The notes below the pieces were generated by a model. It ran no database searches. It was not told the DNA's origin and saw only the letters and a list, made by a program, of their open reading frames with translations. Positions 1 to 13,849 of a stretch of 64,000 nucleotides of DNA are shown one piece after another (positions within the stretch are counted from its first letter, which is position 1; each line of letters begins with the position of its first letter). Origin of the DNA: Formicarius rufipectus (lineage: Eukaryota; Chordata; Aves; Passeriformes; Formicariidae); assembly GCA_013399695.1 (NCBI GenBank), contig VXAU01006141.1, positions 888,398-952,397 on the forward strand. The letters are read 5' to 3'. The translations under genes and the position numbers were made by a program.

Positions 1-1594
1 GGTGCCTATGGGCTGTTCTGGAGGGAGCTGGGGGGAGCAGGACCTGGTGTGGGACCTGAGGGAGGACAGGTACGTGGTGATCGTGCTGTGCCATGCGTCT
101 GGAGCACTCCTTGCCTTGCTCGCCCCCAGAAAGTGTCTCCCAGCACCCAAGCCCAAATCAAGTCATGCAAGCAGAGCATGGTCACTGTGCAGCAGGTTCA
201 TGGTGATCAATCAAATTGCAGTGATTTCACTGACGGAAGAATTTAGGTTTTATTTGCAAGAGTAAATATGGACCTTTTTTTTCTTTCCACTCTGCTATAT
301 CAAATATTACTTGCTCACATTTGACAGTCAGTACTTCTGAAACACTGTCCAGGATTGCAGCACCAGCACTGAATAAGGAGTGTAGCACTATGTATGTAAA
401 GGTTTTAAAGCTTGGAGTACAAGGATGAACTGAAGAAATCTTTTAAGACCATATCTGAACAATCCCATATTCTGCTTCCACCTTTTCCATGCAGTATTAA
501 TAACTTTGTTTCAAACCAGACTGTCTCTGTCCCACTTGGCCACATCCCACTTTCCCAGGTATATAGATCTTCATACACCTATCCTCAGGTGTCTACTCAA
601 CAGTAAGCAGTATTGAGCAGCCTGGACTAGATGCCAACATGGCCAAGGGTGGGAAAGCAGTGAGGCAAGCAGCCTGCTTACCACAGGCAACTGGATGGAG
701 AATGCCAGTCATGTAGGGCCAGACTGTACTTGCTGCTGCAGCAGAACAGTGTCGTGACACTCATGCAGAGACCCATCACAAGTGTGTCATGCTTCATGCA
801 CAGAGTCATCACATGACAAATGTGCATACATAGGTATCAGTTTAAAAAAGAGTAGTATTTGGCCTGTGTAATTATATATTAGCTGTGAATGCCTGGTGAT
901 GGGAGGGGAGGGCTTCAACTCTGTCAGAGATTTTATATGTGAAAAGAGATTTAATGAAGCTCTCTAAGCTCACAGTCATTTTCTTGTGCTTTTTATAGAG
1001 CAGGCGGTGAAAAATGTAGATTTGATTAGTGTTGCTGAATTTGTTCTGATAAAAGACATCTTTGTTATGTTTTCCCATCCTCACATAAGGAGACATTTTA
1101 GCTCCTGTATTTGGTTTTTTTTCTACCCCTGCACATGGAGCAGATCTTTTCTTCCTGTAGGTCTCTATGTAATGGTATTTATACTTGTTCTTCAGATACT
1201 CTCAATCATCCCCAGTCTCCAGCACTGCTGTCCCTGTCTGTGGCTGTATGTGGGGCAGTGCGGGGCAGCTGCAGCAGGACTTCTTTCTGGTCTCCTGTAT
1301 CTCAGCAGCTTCTCTCCTGGACTGTGTGAGATCCTCATGTGATGGCCTTCATGCAAGCAGGACATATCATGGTGCTTAGTGGGAAAGGGGGACACTCACA
1401 GGAACTTATACAGGGATGAGATGGCATTCCCCTCAGACTGCCCCTGCTTGCAGAGAGCAGTGTGAGGATGTGACACGAGGAGGACTGGTATCATGCCAGG
1501 GCAGGGCTTCTCATGTCCCAGAACTGATGTGCAGCGCAAGTCCCTGATGCCCTGTAGGCAGGAACAGGATGGGAGGAATGGCTGAAACAGGAAT

Positions 1595-1665
1595 TGCTGA
1601 CTGCCTTATTTTGGTCAGTGTCCCACTGAAGTCAATGGGATGTTGCTCCAGGAAAAACTGGATAA
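1595..1665. repeat. Possible ancient amniote repeat core
   Basis: The phrase GTCCCACTGAAGTCAATGGG at about 1620-1639 matches the core of an old dispersed sauropsid repeat (TGAAGTCAATGGGA or its complement). Only this core is well preserved and I cannot trace the arms. A small open frame runs through it, with no recognisable product. Confidence 0.35.
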
Positions 1666-2815
1666 AGATCTGGGGCTTGGCAGTAAGAGAGGTTCTCTCT
1701 TCTTGCTGTTTATTCTCTGAGTGGAGCCCTAGCCCGCTGTTTGTGACTTCATGATCATTTCCAGAGCCTGTGCTAATGATGTCATACCCGGGGGATTCTG
1801 GCTTCAGGTGGGAAATTAACAACAGGAGCAGATGAACTCTTTAATAAACAAAGTTCCTGTTTTCATGCAAATGTCTTTAGAAATAAGGAATGAGGGGAGT
1901 GAGAAATACAGAAATTTATGGTATAGAAGCGACGCTGTTTGGAAACAGACTTTTTATGAGTTTTCCAAGAGGCGCCAGCTGCTCTTTAATGTTTTCATTT
2001 AAGAGTTTTATGTATGAAAGCTCTAGCTTGTGTAAACAGCAAGGCTGAGAAAGTTGCAGGGATTGTTGTTAATGGTGAACCTAACAGGCTGGGGATTTGG
2101 CTTGGAAAAGACTGTGAGTGTTGATGTTTATTCAGAGCTGAGGATTTTAGGATGGCTGGATGACGCTTCTGATGTCCCTGTTGTTCTCTGGGCTCTTCTG
2201 CCCATGCTCCTTGCTCTTGTGACTCATCCCAATGTCCCTCCTTTCTCCGAAGACCTGAGAGGAGGTCTGTGGAGGCAGGAATGGGCAGGGTGCTGCTGTG
2301 GCAGCATGGCAGAAACACAGGCCAGCCACTCATCGCCCTCTCCATTGTGTGCCCTGGTACTGCCTTCCCTCACCAGCAGCCATTGCTGATCCACATCTAT
2401 TAATCTGCTATTTTGGGGAGTGCCTATTGTGCACTCCAATTAGTATAATTGGTTTATTTTGCTGGAGAGAGTGCTGGAGCCCATGCCACAAACAACTTTG
2501 TGAGTGTTTTTCTGGTGGGTTCCCTTTGTTTGGCAATTAATTCTCCAGGGGTGAAATGTGTGGCATTAGATTAAAAAAAACCCCTAAATTAAGTCCCTTC
2601 AGCAGCGCCAGTGGGCACGAAGCAGGCAGCTGCACACCCACTGCTTCCCAAGGAGGACCTGAGTGATGATCAGTGATCCTTGCTGCTCTCCATCTTGCTC
2701 TCATGCTTTTCTGCAGCAGCTTTCTGTTTGCTCATCTACAGGAATACTCTGCATCTCGCCTGCCTGTTTTTGAAAAGGTGACTGCTGATGACAGCTTAAG
2801 ATAACAAGAGAGTGG

Positions 2816-2836
2816 GTTTTTTGGGTTTTTTTTTTG
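2816..2836. repeat. T-rich tract
   Basis: TTTTTT, GGG, then a run of 10 T. No element is recognised around it. Confidence 0.8.
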
Positions 2837-4537
2837 CCTTCATGAGAACACCTCCGGTTCTATTAATAAAATCCTGAATCTGAGTCGTCCTTCTGAGAAC
2901 TCCTGGCCTCTCTTCACCCATTCAAATCTGTATTTTTAAGCTGCTGTAGGTGGATTGTCGACAATGGTTGTTATGCAAACTCTGAGTGCTGGCTTCAGGA
3001 GCTTCTTAGAAACATGCAATGAGTAATCTTTATGTTTCTGACAGGTCTATGAGGAGGGAGGGTGTGCAGTTTTGCTGAAGATAGGTTGACAAAATAAGTG
3101 TCAATTCATGACAAACTGACTGCCAAAAATATTCACATCAAACACTGAAAACAATTAGCAAACAGTAAGACAACATCTCTGAGACTGGGGAGTGCACTGA
3201 GGACAGAGCCCCTCACTACATTCATAATTTAATGGATTTTTTAAAATTTGCTTCAGGAGAAATGGTCAGGTCCTTTGTTCTCCAGCTTTTTTTATATGTT
3301 TGGTGTTTGGGTTTTTTTGTAACTCATAGGAAGTGGCTGTACTTGAAAGATGAGATAGGGATGTTTATTTTTCCAGTATGTGTGAATCGAGCACTGATCA
3401 CATGAGACCTGGCTAATACAGTGGGGTTACAGAGGTGTGAGATGGCCATCAAAGCATGAGGTGCTCTGGTCAGTAGCATCCTGTACTGCAGAGCCTTCTT
3501 CACTTGAAAGTGAGGCAGCAGTCCTGCGCTCTGGTGGTCAGCCAGCAGGCTTATACTTTTGGAAAAAAATTGTCTGTAGACAAATTTGCCTAATCAGAGA
3601 ATCAGCTGTTGATAGCATCTTTTGTGCATGACTTACATCAGAAGTACAATGTGCAAGCCTTCAGATGCCCAGCTGAGCAAAATAGAGAGAGAAGGACTTC
3701 TTGGGGATGGGGAGTTACAGCAAGATGAGTTCCCTCCTGAGGTAGCACTACATTTGGATGAGTCACCATGTGGTGCAATTTACTGTTTGACCCAAAGCTG
3801 TCACATCCTACACTGGCTGGAAATTAGGAAGTTTGGCTTTGTCGTACCAGTTTCCTGAGTGGCTCCTGCAACTGCAGAGCAAGCCAGCAGCAGATGGAGA
3901 AGAGGAGCCTGTGCAGCCCTGTGATGGCCCTTGGGCTTGGGACTGTTCCTGCTTCTGACACCCAGGGTAAGTCACCTAGGAGTTTGTAACAGCATCAGCC
4001 AAAGAGGTGCAGGCTCATCTCAGCTGACTTTCCAAGGTGCTAAGCTTCTCTTAATGATAGCTCACACTGCCATCGCCCTCCTATTGCTCCCCAAAGCAGA
4101 CTTACATTTGGCAGAGGCCTTGAAGTGTCTGTCTGTAGCTGCATGGATGTGGCTCTGGGGTCAGCAGCTTCTAAAGGGCACGGTGCCAGATGCCTTCTCT
4201 GACTTTATATTGCTGCTCTCTGTAAAGCACCCTGTGTTACTGTCTCTTGGCACACCCAAGTACCCATAGCAACCCACATCTTTGCATCATGCTGGTAGTC
4301 ACAAGGAGGCAATACCCAGGAGTCCACCAGCTGGAAAGCCCCATCTCTGTGCACAAGCATTGCTTATTACTACACCACAGCTCACAGATCTTCAGAAGTC
4401 AACCTGCTCTGTGAATCTGTTTTCTAATGCTGAGAGTCCCAATGCTTCTGCCAGTCTGCTAGTTCCATCAGTCCTCCCTCAAGTGAGTCAACAGCCATCT
4501 GTGCATGCTAAAAATCAAATAACTTTTTCTTTAAGAG

Positions 4538-4548
4538 TTTTTTTTTTG
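4538..4548. repeat. Poly(T) run
   Basis: A run of about 10 T follows TTTAAGAG. Isolated. Confidence 0.75.
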
Positions 4549-5553
4549 TCACGTATAATGAATCCCTCTGCATTACCCTATGTAGTACCTAGTGATGTCC
4601 AAGATGCAGTCAGGAGGAAAGAGTATGATCTGAAGCCACCCACACCAGCCTGATATCACCTTCCCATCTCAGCTGCACTTCAGCAAGCCAGCTGAAATGA
4701 GGCAGTTTTCTCTGTGCTTGGTGCCAAACACTGTTCTCACTGAAGCAAAGGGAAGTTTTGTTTTTCCCTAAATAGGAATGATTTGGCCTTTGGTGGTGCT
4801 CAGCTGGAAAGAATCCAGGAGTTTTCTGATCTTGTCAGAGTGGCTGAGATGGTCATAAATCAGAAGGGCTGCTCCAGAAATATTTTCCCTGGATTTGATT
4901 CTCCATCCCACCATGCTGGTATAATGAAAAGAGAAATTTGGCCCACCGACTTAATTTTACAGATAACCCCCCTCTTTCCAGGCAATCTTTGTGATTAATT
5001 TTTCTCACAGTCTGTCTGCATTTTTTTGGGGTTTGTTTCATAGGGCCGTGGAGGTTTTTTTTTACCGTCCTCTCTCCTTCCATATGGAGGAGAATAAAAT
5101 GAAGAAACATTTTCAGAGAAGAAAGACTTGGAAAGAGTTGCTGTTTTCTGGGAGTCTGCTGCAGCTGTTAATTTGTGGAAAACCTCAGTGGAAAGTAAGC
5201 AATATGGCAGCATCACTTTACATGAGAATTCAGCAATGGCCTTGTTCCAAACTGTGGCTGATTTAGGTTCTTGGCTTGCACAGCCAGAGCTTCATGTAGT
5301 GTCATGCTTTTTTTAAAGATAATGTTGATGCAGCTGTGGAAGGCTCTGATGTTCTTTTTTGTTTTAACATGGAATTGTCGTCATTCAATCTAGCTTAAGC
5401 ATTGTGGAGCTGTGATGTTGTTTGTCTTTGCTTGTTAGATGTTGGCGGGTGAGCTTGAGATGGGCTGAGATGTTGTTTGGGAACCAAGAAAAGGTTCCCT
5501 CCCTTCCTCTTTGCCTTCTTCACAGAAATGCACACAGACCCAAACTCCCATCC

Positions 5554-5564
5554 AAAAAAAAAAA
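5554..5564. repeat. Poly(A) run
   Basis: Eleven A after CCCATCC. It is not preceded by a recognisable processed transcript, so a retrogene tail is not supported. Confidence 0.82.
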
Positions 5565-7451
5565 GGACCACTGAGAAAATTTGGAGCTGGGCTTAAACAT
5601 TGTGGGCTGGGACCCGTCTGCCTCTCCAGAGCACTCATGCTCTTTTCTTCCTGTAGGCTTTGCTCCTCTCCAGCATTTGTCATGCATAGTTGCTGGCATA
5701 TCAAGATTCTGAGCCCTGTACTGAGTGCAGTAACCTCTTTTTCTTGGATGGACATTTTGTTTGTGGAGAGTACAGCATGGTACTCAGTTTCTGGGCAAAA
5801 GTGAACACTGAGGAAAATCTCAGCTATGTGATGTCTATTAGATCAGAGATTAATTTTCCAGTAGAAATGTCCAATTATTCAAATCTCTTCAGTAGACTAA
5901 AGAGCTTTTGACAACCTGTTTTTCTGAAAAATCCTGCAATTCATTTGGCATGGATTAGATGACCTGTTAAGGATTAGAAATGGGGAAAAGTGTTTCTAAT
6001 TAATGTTAACCCAGCTGTTAACTTGGGGAATATCAGTGAGTGGTAGCACAGGATGGCTCCTACAGATATTTCTGTGACTACAGTTCATGTGTACATGGCT
6101 ATCTGGACTTGCAGCCTTCTGCGTAGATTTCCCCCTTCCCAGGTAAGGCATTATTGTGCACTGTACCAGTTGCTGCTTCTTAGCTCTGCCTCCTTTTTCA
6201 AGGCAGGCTTTATGATGGGTAAGCCCCATTTTTTTCCCCAGCACTACCTTGTCCCATAGTGACTGATCCACTCACCTCCCTATGTCTAGGCCATATAACT
6301 TGCTTTGATTGCATCTTCCTCACCAACTTGGCTATGTATCTTGTTTCTTTCCCTCAGGGCGAATTAGGGCAGAATCCTTCAATCCTTAGAGTTTCTCCAC
6401 AGCATCTGGAAAGAAGAGGAAAACCAGAGATGAGCCAGAAAGCGGCAGGCAGAGAAAGATGAAAGAATTTGGAGTCAGGAACTATTTGCTCTTGGAATGA
6501 AACTTCCTCCTGGCTGGCCTAAGGCAGAGCAATTTACACTTTTCTGCAACTTGCACAATGGCTTAGGCCCTGCACTTAGGAGTAAACATTTCAACGGTGC
6601 CTGAGGGGCCCCCTATTTATATTTTTATAAGCTACTTGGTCTCCTCAGAGTCTCAGGCTATATCCCCATTGCCAATATCAGAGTTAGCTCGAAATGGGGT
6701 AGGGTCTTATGGAGATACTTCAGCTAGGTTGAAGAATTTTGGCTGCTAGAAGTAGTTTACCCACAGCAGTGTATTTGCCAGACCATTATACCTGCCTGCT
6801 GCCATCCCTTATCCTGCGCCAAACCCTGTTTACAGCTGTCTCTACCTCATATTGGTGACTAAAATGCTTTTGCTGCAATCCTGACTTCTCTGCTGCTGCC
6901 CACTGAGGCTCCAGGACCTAAATGCCACAGTCAGGGCAGAGCATGGGGTTTGGGAGCTGGAGTCACGCCGGTCCTTTTGCAAACTTTTTGTAGGGCTGAA
7001 CCCACATTTGCTACTAGCACTGTTCAATGCTTTCCTGTTTTCCTCTGTCCCCTTGAACTCACACTACAGCCCTAACTGACTATCGTGTTTTGTTTTTAAT
7101 GACAGAGGAAAGGTGCCAAAATATTTCAGTAGCTCCCCATGGAACATCTGCAACTCTTTTAGCTAGTATTTTCACAGCTGGCCATAACTTCATTTTATTT
7201 TTGAATGCTAATAGTAGTGAATCTAGGATCCTGAAGGAGAACAATGGCAAATTTCCCTTGCATTGGGATTTAAAACTTACAAAAAGCTACTCCGGCACCT
7301 TTGAATAAATGACCAGAAACAGAGCTAAGACCTTTGCCATTTGACAAAGTTTCTGAACTCCAGACAGAGCTTAGACCAACCTTTAGACTTAGGATAAAGT
7401 CTGTGTTTGGAGCCACCAGGATCAAAACATACAGACTCCTTAAATTACAGA

Positions 7452-7466
7452 GCTGCTGCTGCTGCT
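7452..7466. repeat. (GCT)5 microsatellite
   Basis: Five uninterrupted GCT units follow AGA and precede GAGG. It is short and not inside any supported coding frame. Confidence 0.85.
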
Positions 7467-8617
7467 GAGGTTCGTACTGCTGTGTGGCAGGAGGGCCATC
7501 TGATCACTGCCTCCACTGCAGTTTCTGTTATCTTTGAAGAAAAAGGAAAGAATAAAATCTCACACCTCTAACATGGTAGGAACAGTCTAGGAACAGGAAT
7601 CAGGTCTGTGAATTTGAACTTCTAGCTAGTAAAAATGCTGCAGACCTTTAATTGCAGCTTAGATTTATTACCTGCTAGCTATGCTTAGTTGGTCTAACAA
7701 TGAAAATAAGCCATGATGCTTAATCATTGTATCAATCTATCACTCGTAATCTTTGTGTTGCACCTCTTCACTCACTACACTGAGGTAAAAAAGTATGAAG
7801 AGAACAAAAACATGCTGAAAACCTTCCAATTTTATTTAAGTACTGACAAATCTATTAGAACCAAAGAAGCTTCAGGCTGAGCACTTTACCCAAATGTTTT
7901 TTCTCCTATAATGGCATCACTTTTGACTCCTGGAGTGGAGACTGTACCTTACCTCATGTTAAGCTGTGGCACCAGGACCACTTCTGAGTGTGGCCCCCAC
8001 ACACCCATGACAGCTGTGTCCTGGCCGAGGCAGCAGCTAACAAGCTGCCTCCTGTTTCTTGAGGACAAAATGCTGGGAGAAGGCGGGTCTGCAGCAGCAA
8101 TTTGAACAAATGTACCAGTGGCACTTGCAGGCTGAGAAGTAAAGAAATACTTCAGCCTGCACATTTCCTTGGGAGATCTCATTTCATCAGTGGCGTCTTC
8201 TGCTGGTGACACAGGCAGGCTGCAAATCAGCACTGGGTGTATTTGCTCTTGGAGAAGTTCTTGGTGGTCTACCTTTTTGAGGCAGCCAGAGCTGCCAGAT
8301 AAAGGATGCTGGCAGTGGAGGATGGTGTGCTGTGGCTCTTTCTGAAGGTGGAAGACAGTTTCCTGAAGACATTGCTTCCCAATGTAGGTGGACCCATGCC
8401 AGCATGCTCAAGCACCAATTAGATCTGACCAAGATTTCCCACAGCTCAGGGGAAATGCTGAGGTGCAGTAGCATTTGGGGTTCCTGTTGGGCCTCATTGC
8501 CAACACAGCCAGGCACCTCTGTTGGACTGTGATGGTGCTCCCCTTGGGGCACAGTACCCAATACCCTTCTCGCTTGGACTGGGACCATGAGCTTGTCATT
8601 TCCTCAGATGCAGCAGT

Positions 8618-8656
8618 GGGTTTTTTTGGTTTTGTTTGGTTTTTTGGTTTTTTTTA
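8618..8656. repeat. T/G-rich low-complexity tract
   Basis: GGG and GG doublets alternate with T runs of 3 to 8, similar in style to the tract near 23.4 kb but shorter. It produces a phenylalanine/glycine-rich stretch in one plus-strand open frame, which is not a real protein. Confidence 0.85.
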
Positions 8657-8727
8657 TGTGCCTCTGTGTGGGAGGGGAGGTAGGCTAGGAAAAAAGACTT
8701 GATGCTTTTTTCACATTTCCATGGATG

Positions 8728-8790
8728 TGCCCTGTCAAATTCAGTGGGAACTTCGCCGTTAATTGTAACTCAAACAGGCACATTGTTGAG
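8728..8790. repeat. Possible fragment of an ancient amniote repeat
   Basis: TGTCAAATTCAGTGGGAACT resembles the repeat core TTGACTTCAGTGGGA. Flanking sequence does not confirm it, and chance similarity is likely enough that this entry is only a pointer. Confidence 0.22.
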
Positions 8791-10247
8791 TGTGATGAAA
8801 TCCAACAGAAATCTTTAAAACTCCCCAGATTACCTCCATTGCTGCAGTTAACTTCTTGTCCATGACTTCTCTACGAAACCAGATACAACTAAAACATGCA
8901 ATTCAAGAAGGCTTAGTGCCTTGACCTAAGTGCTAAGGTATTGCATGATCTGCCTGCCAGATACCACAGCCCTGCTACCACAGACAGGTAATTAGGTCAC
9001 CACTTGTGAACTTTTGACACACACAGGCTTATGGCCTGATAGCAGATGCCCTCAAGCAAGTAAAGGCAATTCACCTATCACCATGAATCTAAGGAGCCCT
9101 GAACTCCAGTCATTTAGAATAAGGTAGCTTCAGCCTCTCCATTTTAATCCTACCTGAAGGCACACAACTTATCTATGTGGGTGTCTTGCAGGAGATGCCC
9201 AAAGGAGCTGATGGGACTGCTGCGCTGGTGTGGTACCATGCATGGATGCTCACTGGTGTCCTTTGCAGGTGTGTGTGTAGTGCCCACTTTGGGTCCCTCC
9301 ACAGGGGCAAATGGTGTACTTCAGCACTTTAACACCATGGCAGGAGATATGTGTGTGTCTCTGTGCCATAGCAAGCCTGCAGAGGCAAAGCCAGAGCATG
9401 GCTAAGGACTGAGTCTGGCAATGCTGCTGCTTCAGGTGCACGGGAGATAGGAAGTGTCCTAAAAATGCCTCCTATAATTTTTCATAAATGGAAAATGCAG
9501 GGTTTGATCAACTCACCTCCCTCTGTCCTTGCTGTATTTGTATATTCTTCATGTTTTTTCCTCATGCTCCATCTCAAGACACTTTCCCACCAGCTCCTGC
9601 TGTTATGTTACTCTCCAGTGGGTGAACTCAGTATGACCAGGAAACACTGAAGGAAAATGAGATGCAGATGTGGAAACTGCATTAATATTCCCCTTCAACG
9701 CTGTTGCTATTGGGGAGCTCAGGCTGTTAATTTGACTTTTCTCCTCCACAGAGCATGAATACATCAAAATGTCAGTCTTATCTGCCTTTCGTTTCAGCGC
9801 ACCTGCCCCCCTGGAACAGCTTGTTCAATGCACTTGCGTCCTCCCTGGTCATTCTCCATGGGTGGAGCATTTCTGGTGGGGATCACAGGGGACACTGGAA
9901 CTTGAGAGGGGTTTGGATCTGGGGTTCAGTTATGACATTACTGAGTGGTACTTGTTTGTGTATTTTCAGAAAACCTAGAGTAAAAAAGGGTTTTCCCCAT
10001 AAGTTAATAGTGAACACCAAAGCTCCCATGGTAGAAAAACTGCTGTGTGATGCAATGCCAGTAAAATAAAAGCAACTGTAACTTCACAGAAAAATCAGTG
10101 ATATTCTGATTAATTGCTCTGTTTTCTGGTGTTTCAGTAAAAATGTCTGCTGATTATTTCTGAAACTTATGATGACTGTCTAAGTGCATAACCTCTTCTT
10201 AACATCAATTTGGCAAAGAGAAAAGGAAATATATCATACAATATTCC

Positions 10248-10340
10248 ACTTGTAGGGCCAAGTTCTGTCATTAATCTGCTTGAAAAGCCTCTGTTGACTG
10301 CCTTGGGATTTCTCCTTGCAGAATGATGGCAGGACATGAT
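10248..10340. repeat. Possible ancient amniote palindromic repeat
   Basis: GGGCCAAGTTCTGTCATTAA, then CTGTTGACTGCCTTGGGATT, then GCAGGACATGATCC parallel the order of the dispersed repeat that reads roughly GGCCAAATTCTG, TTGACTTCAATGGGA and GCAGGATTTGGCCC. Its identity is moderate at best. It is likely related to the repeats near 1.6 kb and 58.8 kb. Confidence 0.4.
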
Positions 10341-11235
10341 CCAGACTCAATATAAATGTAATGTATGAACCAGTATATCTTCAGATGGAGAAAACGTGTG
10401 TGGAATTTCCCTGCACTATTGTGTGCATACTTTATAGGCAACTGCATGCACAGTTATTGAAAAGAAGCACAGACATCTGTGGTTAGACATCAATGACTAT
10501 TGTGGGAGGGAAAAGAGGGAAACTGGAAGGCTTAGAATTTGTGCTTTATTGGTTTACTGAGAAATACAAGGCGAGAGAAATGAAAACAGTTTAGGATAGA
10601 ACTGTAAGGAGGGGAAATTGGCATTGCTGGCAACACTGATGAAATATAACGTCCTTGCCAGAAGAGTATAAATAATGGGTTTCCTGATAGAAAATGTTGA
10701 TGAGGCCAGTAGGGGGGAGAGTCTGAGGAAAATGTGTGCATGTGGAAGCTGAGTTTTATTTTGGCAGCGACTGAAAATAACCATGAAGCCTGGAGCTTGC
10801 AAACCTGGGAATCCTGAAATTAATAATTTTCAGAGTTAACTGTTGGAGAGTGGCAGCCCCATGAGGGCCATTTGCTTTTCAGGTCTTGCATACCCTTACC
10901 TATTTTAAATCCTGAGACTCACTGCTGGCCATGTAACAATTTGTGAACCAGTAGTTAGCCAAGATAACAGCCTTCACTTCAACAGCAGCCATGGAGGCTG
11001 CAGAAAGGGCTGGTGGCAACAGGATGTTTGGCTAAGGGCTCTGCTTTGGGCAGGTTTTACATTGCACACATATCTGCAGTACCTGATTGATGCCTTCCTC
11101 AGGTGTGTTACATACCACCAGGCTCTGTCCTGTGCTGTTTTGTTCTATTCCTCTCTCTACAGAGAGGAATGAATACCATATAGTGCTCTGTTTCAGTGGA
11201 GTTTCTTGCTTAAGTCTACACTGTGGAACACACAG

Positions 11236-11412
11236 AAGCTCTGGAGGTCTCTTGTCCAAACTCCTGCTCAGAGCTTCACAGGGAGATCAGGTTTTTCAGG
11301 GCCTTGCTCAGGCACATTCTGCATATCTCCAAGGATGGAGATTTCACAACTTCCCTGGGCTGTAGGCCTGCTTCATCAAGTAGGATGATCCTTCTTTATA
11401 ACTTCAAGTGAT
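11236..11412 (-). mobile_element. CR1 LINE 3' fragment, antisense
   Basis: Read on the plus strand, this is the reverse complement of the CR1 3' region. It contains CTGGAGGTCTCTTGTCCAAA, CTCCAAGGATGGAGATTTC and ACAACTTCCCTGGGC in the family order. The usual 3' terminal octamer repeats are missing, so the 3' end has been lost or has decayed. Several small indels separate it from the family pattern, which suggests an old insertion. Open frames on the plus strand across this stretch (for example 11223-11411) are by-products of the repeat and should not be taken as genes. Confidence 0.82.
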
Positions 11413-13501
11413 TGGTGCTGATCCAGGTTTTAGGCCTTTACAACAGAGGATGCTGCTATTCATTGCCTTTGGGGCAGATTTAGGCCACTTGAGTAGAAAC
11501 AGATGAAGGAAGATTTTCTTGGCTTGACAGGAAACCTCAGTATCAGCCCCAAGAAACTCGATCTAAAGAGGTTTCCACAAAGGCAAGCCTTAGGCTACCT
11601 GGCAGAGAGAAAGAGGCTCCTGCAGGGAATAGTTCAGAGCACCTCTGTGAAGCTTCTCTTTTGAAATACCCTCAAGAAGTGCTGGTCTATCTTCACTGAT
11701 AACGGCAGGCACATAGGAAGATTAGTTTCCCCTTTGCTTCCTATGTGCCTACTCTGTGCATGAGCCTTTTTACCATCAAGCCTGAAATTCACACAGTCTT
11801 TTCTTCATCTGGACAGAAGAACTGGAAAGGCAATAGGGAGAAAGGTGCTGCTGAAAAGCAGTGATTCAACAGCTTGGATTTGCATGCAGTAAGGATAATG
11901 CTGATGATTCACCAGCCCTTCATCTCCTTATCCTGTGCATAGGTTGTGAATGTCCTTCAACAGACTTGGGAATTTATTGAGATAGAGCAGTATTTGCAGT
12001 AAACCACTGGTTTTTGTCACTTAGGGGCTGGAAATTCTTGGTCTTATAAGGGATCTTGTGGCCAAAGTCCCAAACCAAATATACTGCCTCTAAAACCTGA
12101 TGGCTTTCCTCTACAGATACAAATTGGTGGTTAAGATCTCAAAACAGCCCATCAAATATACCAACATATATCCAAGGGAAAACAGACTGATGATCAGTTA
12201 AAAGACTTGCTATAGTGTGCCCCCAGCCCCCACACAGTCAGACCTTGGTGGGTAGCAGGGGAAAAGTGTTCTCAGTGGCTAGACTCCTAAAACCTCTTCC
12301 TCAATTCCAGGAGTTGAAGTCTGAACAGTCAAGCAGCAACGGCATTAGACAGGGAAAAACAAAAACATTAGCAATTGTCCAGACTAAGCACAGCTCCATC
12401 ACTTCTACACCATGCCATGAAAAAAAATACCAGAGGCTTCCTTAGTATTTTGCTTTCATATGCAAGCATGATGCTCTGCTTGGAGATTCTCATCAGCCAA
12501 GGAACCATGTGATGCAGTGATCCCAGTGATGTGCTGCCTGCTGCCCAGCGCAGGTTCAGGGCCCTCCCACCTAGGCAAGCTCCTGGCTGGGAAGGGTGTT
12601 GCAGAGATGTTTGATACTTGCACTTTCAACTTCATCTGTGCTTAGTTTTCCTGGCAGATAGAGCTGAACCTCCTAACTAATCACTTTTCAGGAAAAATAC
12701 AAGTAGTGTGCAATGGCAAGATAGTGCCCCAGGATGTTTCATTTTGTGTGCAACTCTTGCTTTTGTTCTTTGCTCCATGTCTGGATTTGAAGTTGTAATG
12801 AAAAGTGCCACTTTATTGGAAAATTATGCAAATGTCCCGAAGCTAGTGGGGTACAGGTCTCACTTCGAAAATTCCACACATGCCTACGGGTTTCAGGGTG
12901 GCTGGTGAGCCCCTCTCAGACTGCCTGTGCAGCAGCACTCCCCTTGGAATAGTGCTTCCCTTCTGCTGTATTTGCAACCTGACTTCTCAAGAGAACAAGG
13001 CTCACGGGGTCTTGCTTGGCATACGTGTGAAAGAAAGTTCTTGACAGACATCTTTCAACATTTGACAGACTTCAATCAAATTTGTCAATAGGGTGGGGAT
13101 CTCACCAACTTTATGATCTTAAGAAGTTTTGTGAAAATAAACAGCCAGGTAAAGAGGAAAGAAGTCCTCATTTATATTCCTACTGTGGGAAAGGCTAAAT
13201 TATGAGCTAGTATCTCATTACAGCATCTGGATGGGAGACACAAGGCTCCAGGGGTTTCCCTGGTTGTGGAGCTATTCTTTTATTTCCCCATTCCAAGCCC
13301 AGGCGAAGCACTGCATAGCAAGAGGTGGAGCTGGGGCTGGTTTCCCATCTGCAGAAAAGATGGTAGTGCTGGAACCACCTCGTTTAGGGCTCAGTCAACA
13401 GGCAGCCTCTTTCTGGGCCCCTTTGGATCACTGTCCACTGTGGCAAAGGTCAGAGCATGAAGTGTGTGCATGTCTCCTTCTGGCTGCTGGCAAACAGGGG
13501 C

Positions 13502-13527
13502 TTTTTTTTGTTGTTTTTTTTTTTTTC
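13502..13527. repeat. Poly(T) tract
   Basis: Two T runs are separated by GTTG, the second being 14 T long. No associated element is recognised. Confidence 0.88.
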
Positions 13528-13836
13528 CATAATGGATCGTGAATGCTTACCCAGAGTCAACTGTCTCTGGCTTCCTGTCTGCAGAATCTCTTTTATGAAG
13601 TAAATGTTTATGCTTTCAGACTCCCTTTAGGCCTGCATACTCATTCAGCACATGGCTGCAGGATAAATCTGTTCTTGCAGTTAGCAAAGAAGTAAATGCA
13701 TTCTCCAAAATCCTCAACGAAACCACGAGAATTGGAGGGACACCAAACCCAAACATTCTTCTCATTTACACTGTTTGAGCTGCTGGGAAACTGGATATTT
13801 TGCAAAGGAACTGGCTTTTTCCCCCCCTTCACTGCT

Positions 13837-13849
13837 CTTTTTTTTTTTT
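13837..13849. repeat. Poly(T) tract
   Basis: A run of T follows CACTGCTC. A short C7 run lies nearby at about 13821-13827, after TTTTT. No element is recognised around it. Confidence 0.85.

Larger units (their letters stand above)
1..11235. other. Mostly unique non-coding sequence
   Basis: No gene is recognised. Open frames occur on both strands, overlap one another and do not exceed about 133 codons (8187-8588, minus). None has a recognised domain or a consistent pattern of coding over neighbouring frames that would suggest exons. The only structure I can name is the homopolymer and T/G tracts, the GCT microsatellite and the weak repeat cores listed separately. A small hairpin (GAGTGC with GCACTC) sits at about 2418-2436. 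Confidence 0.7.

Noticed and set aside
11087..11411. Overlapping plus-strand frames as coding exons
   Set aside because: Their 3' halves cover the antisense CR1 fragment at 11236-11412 and reflect the repeat.
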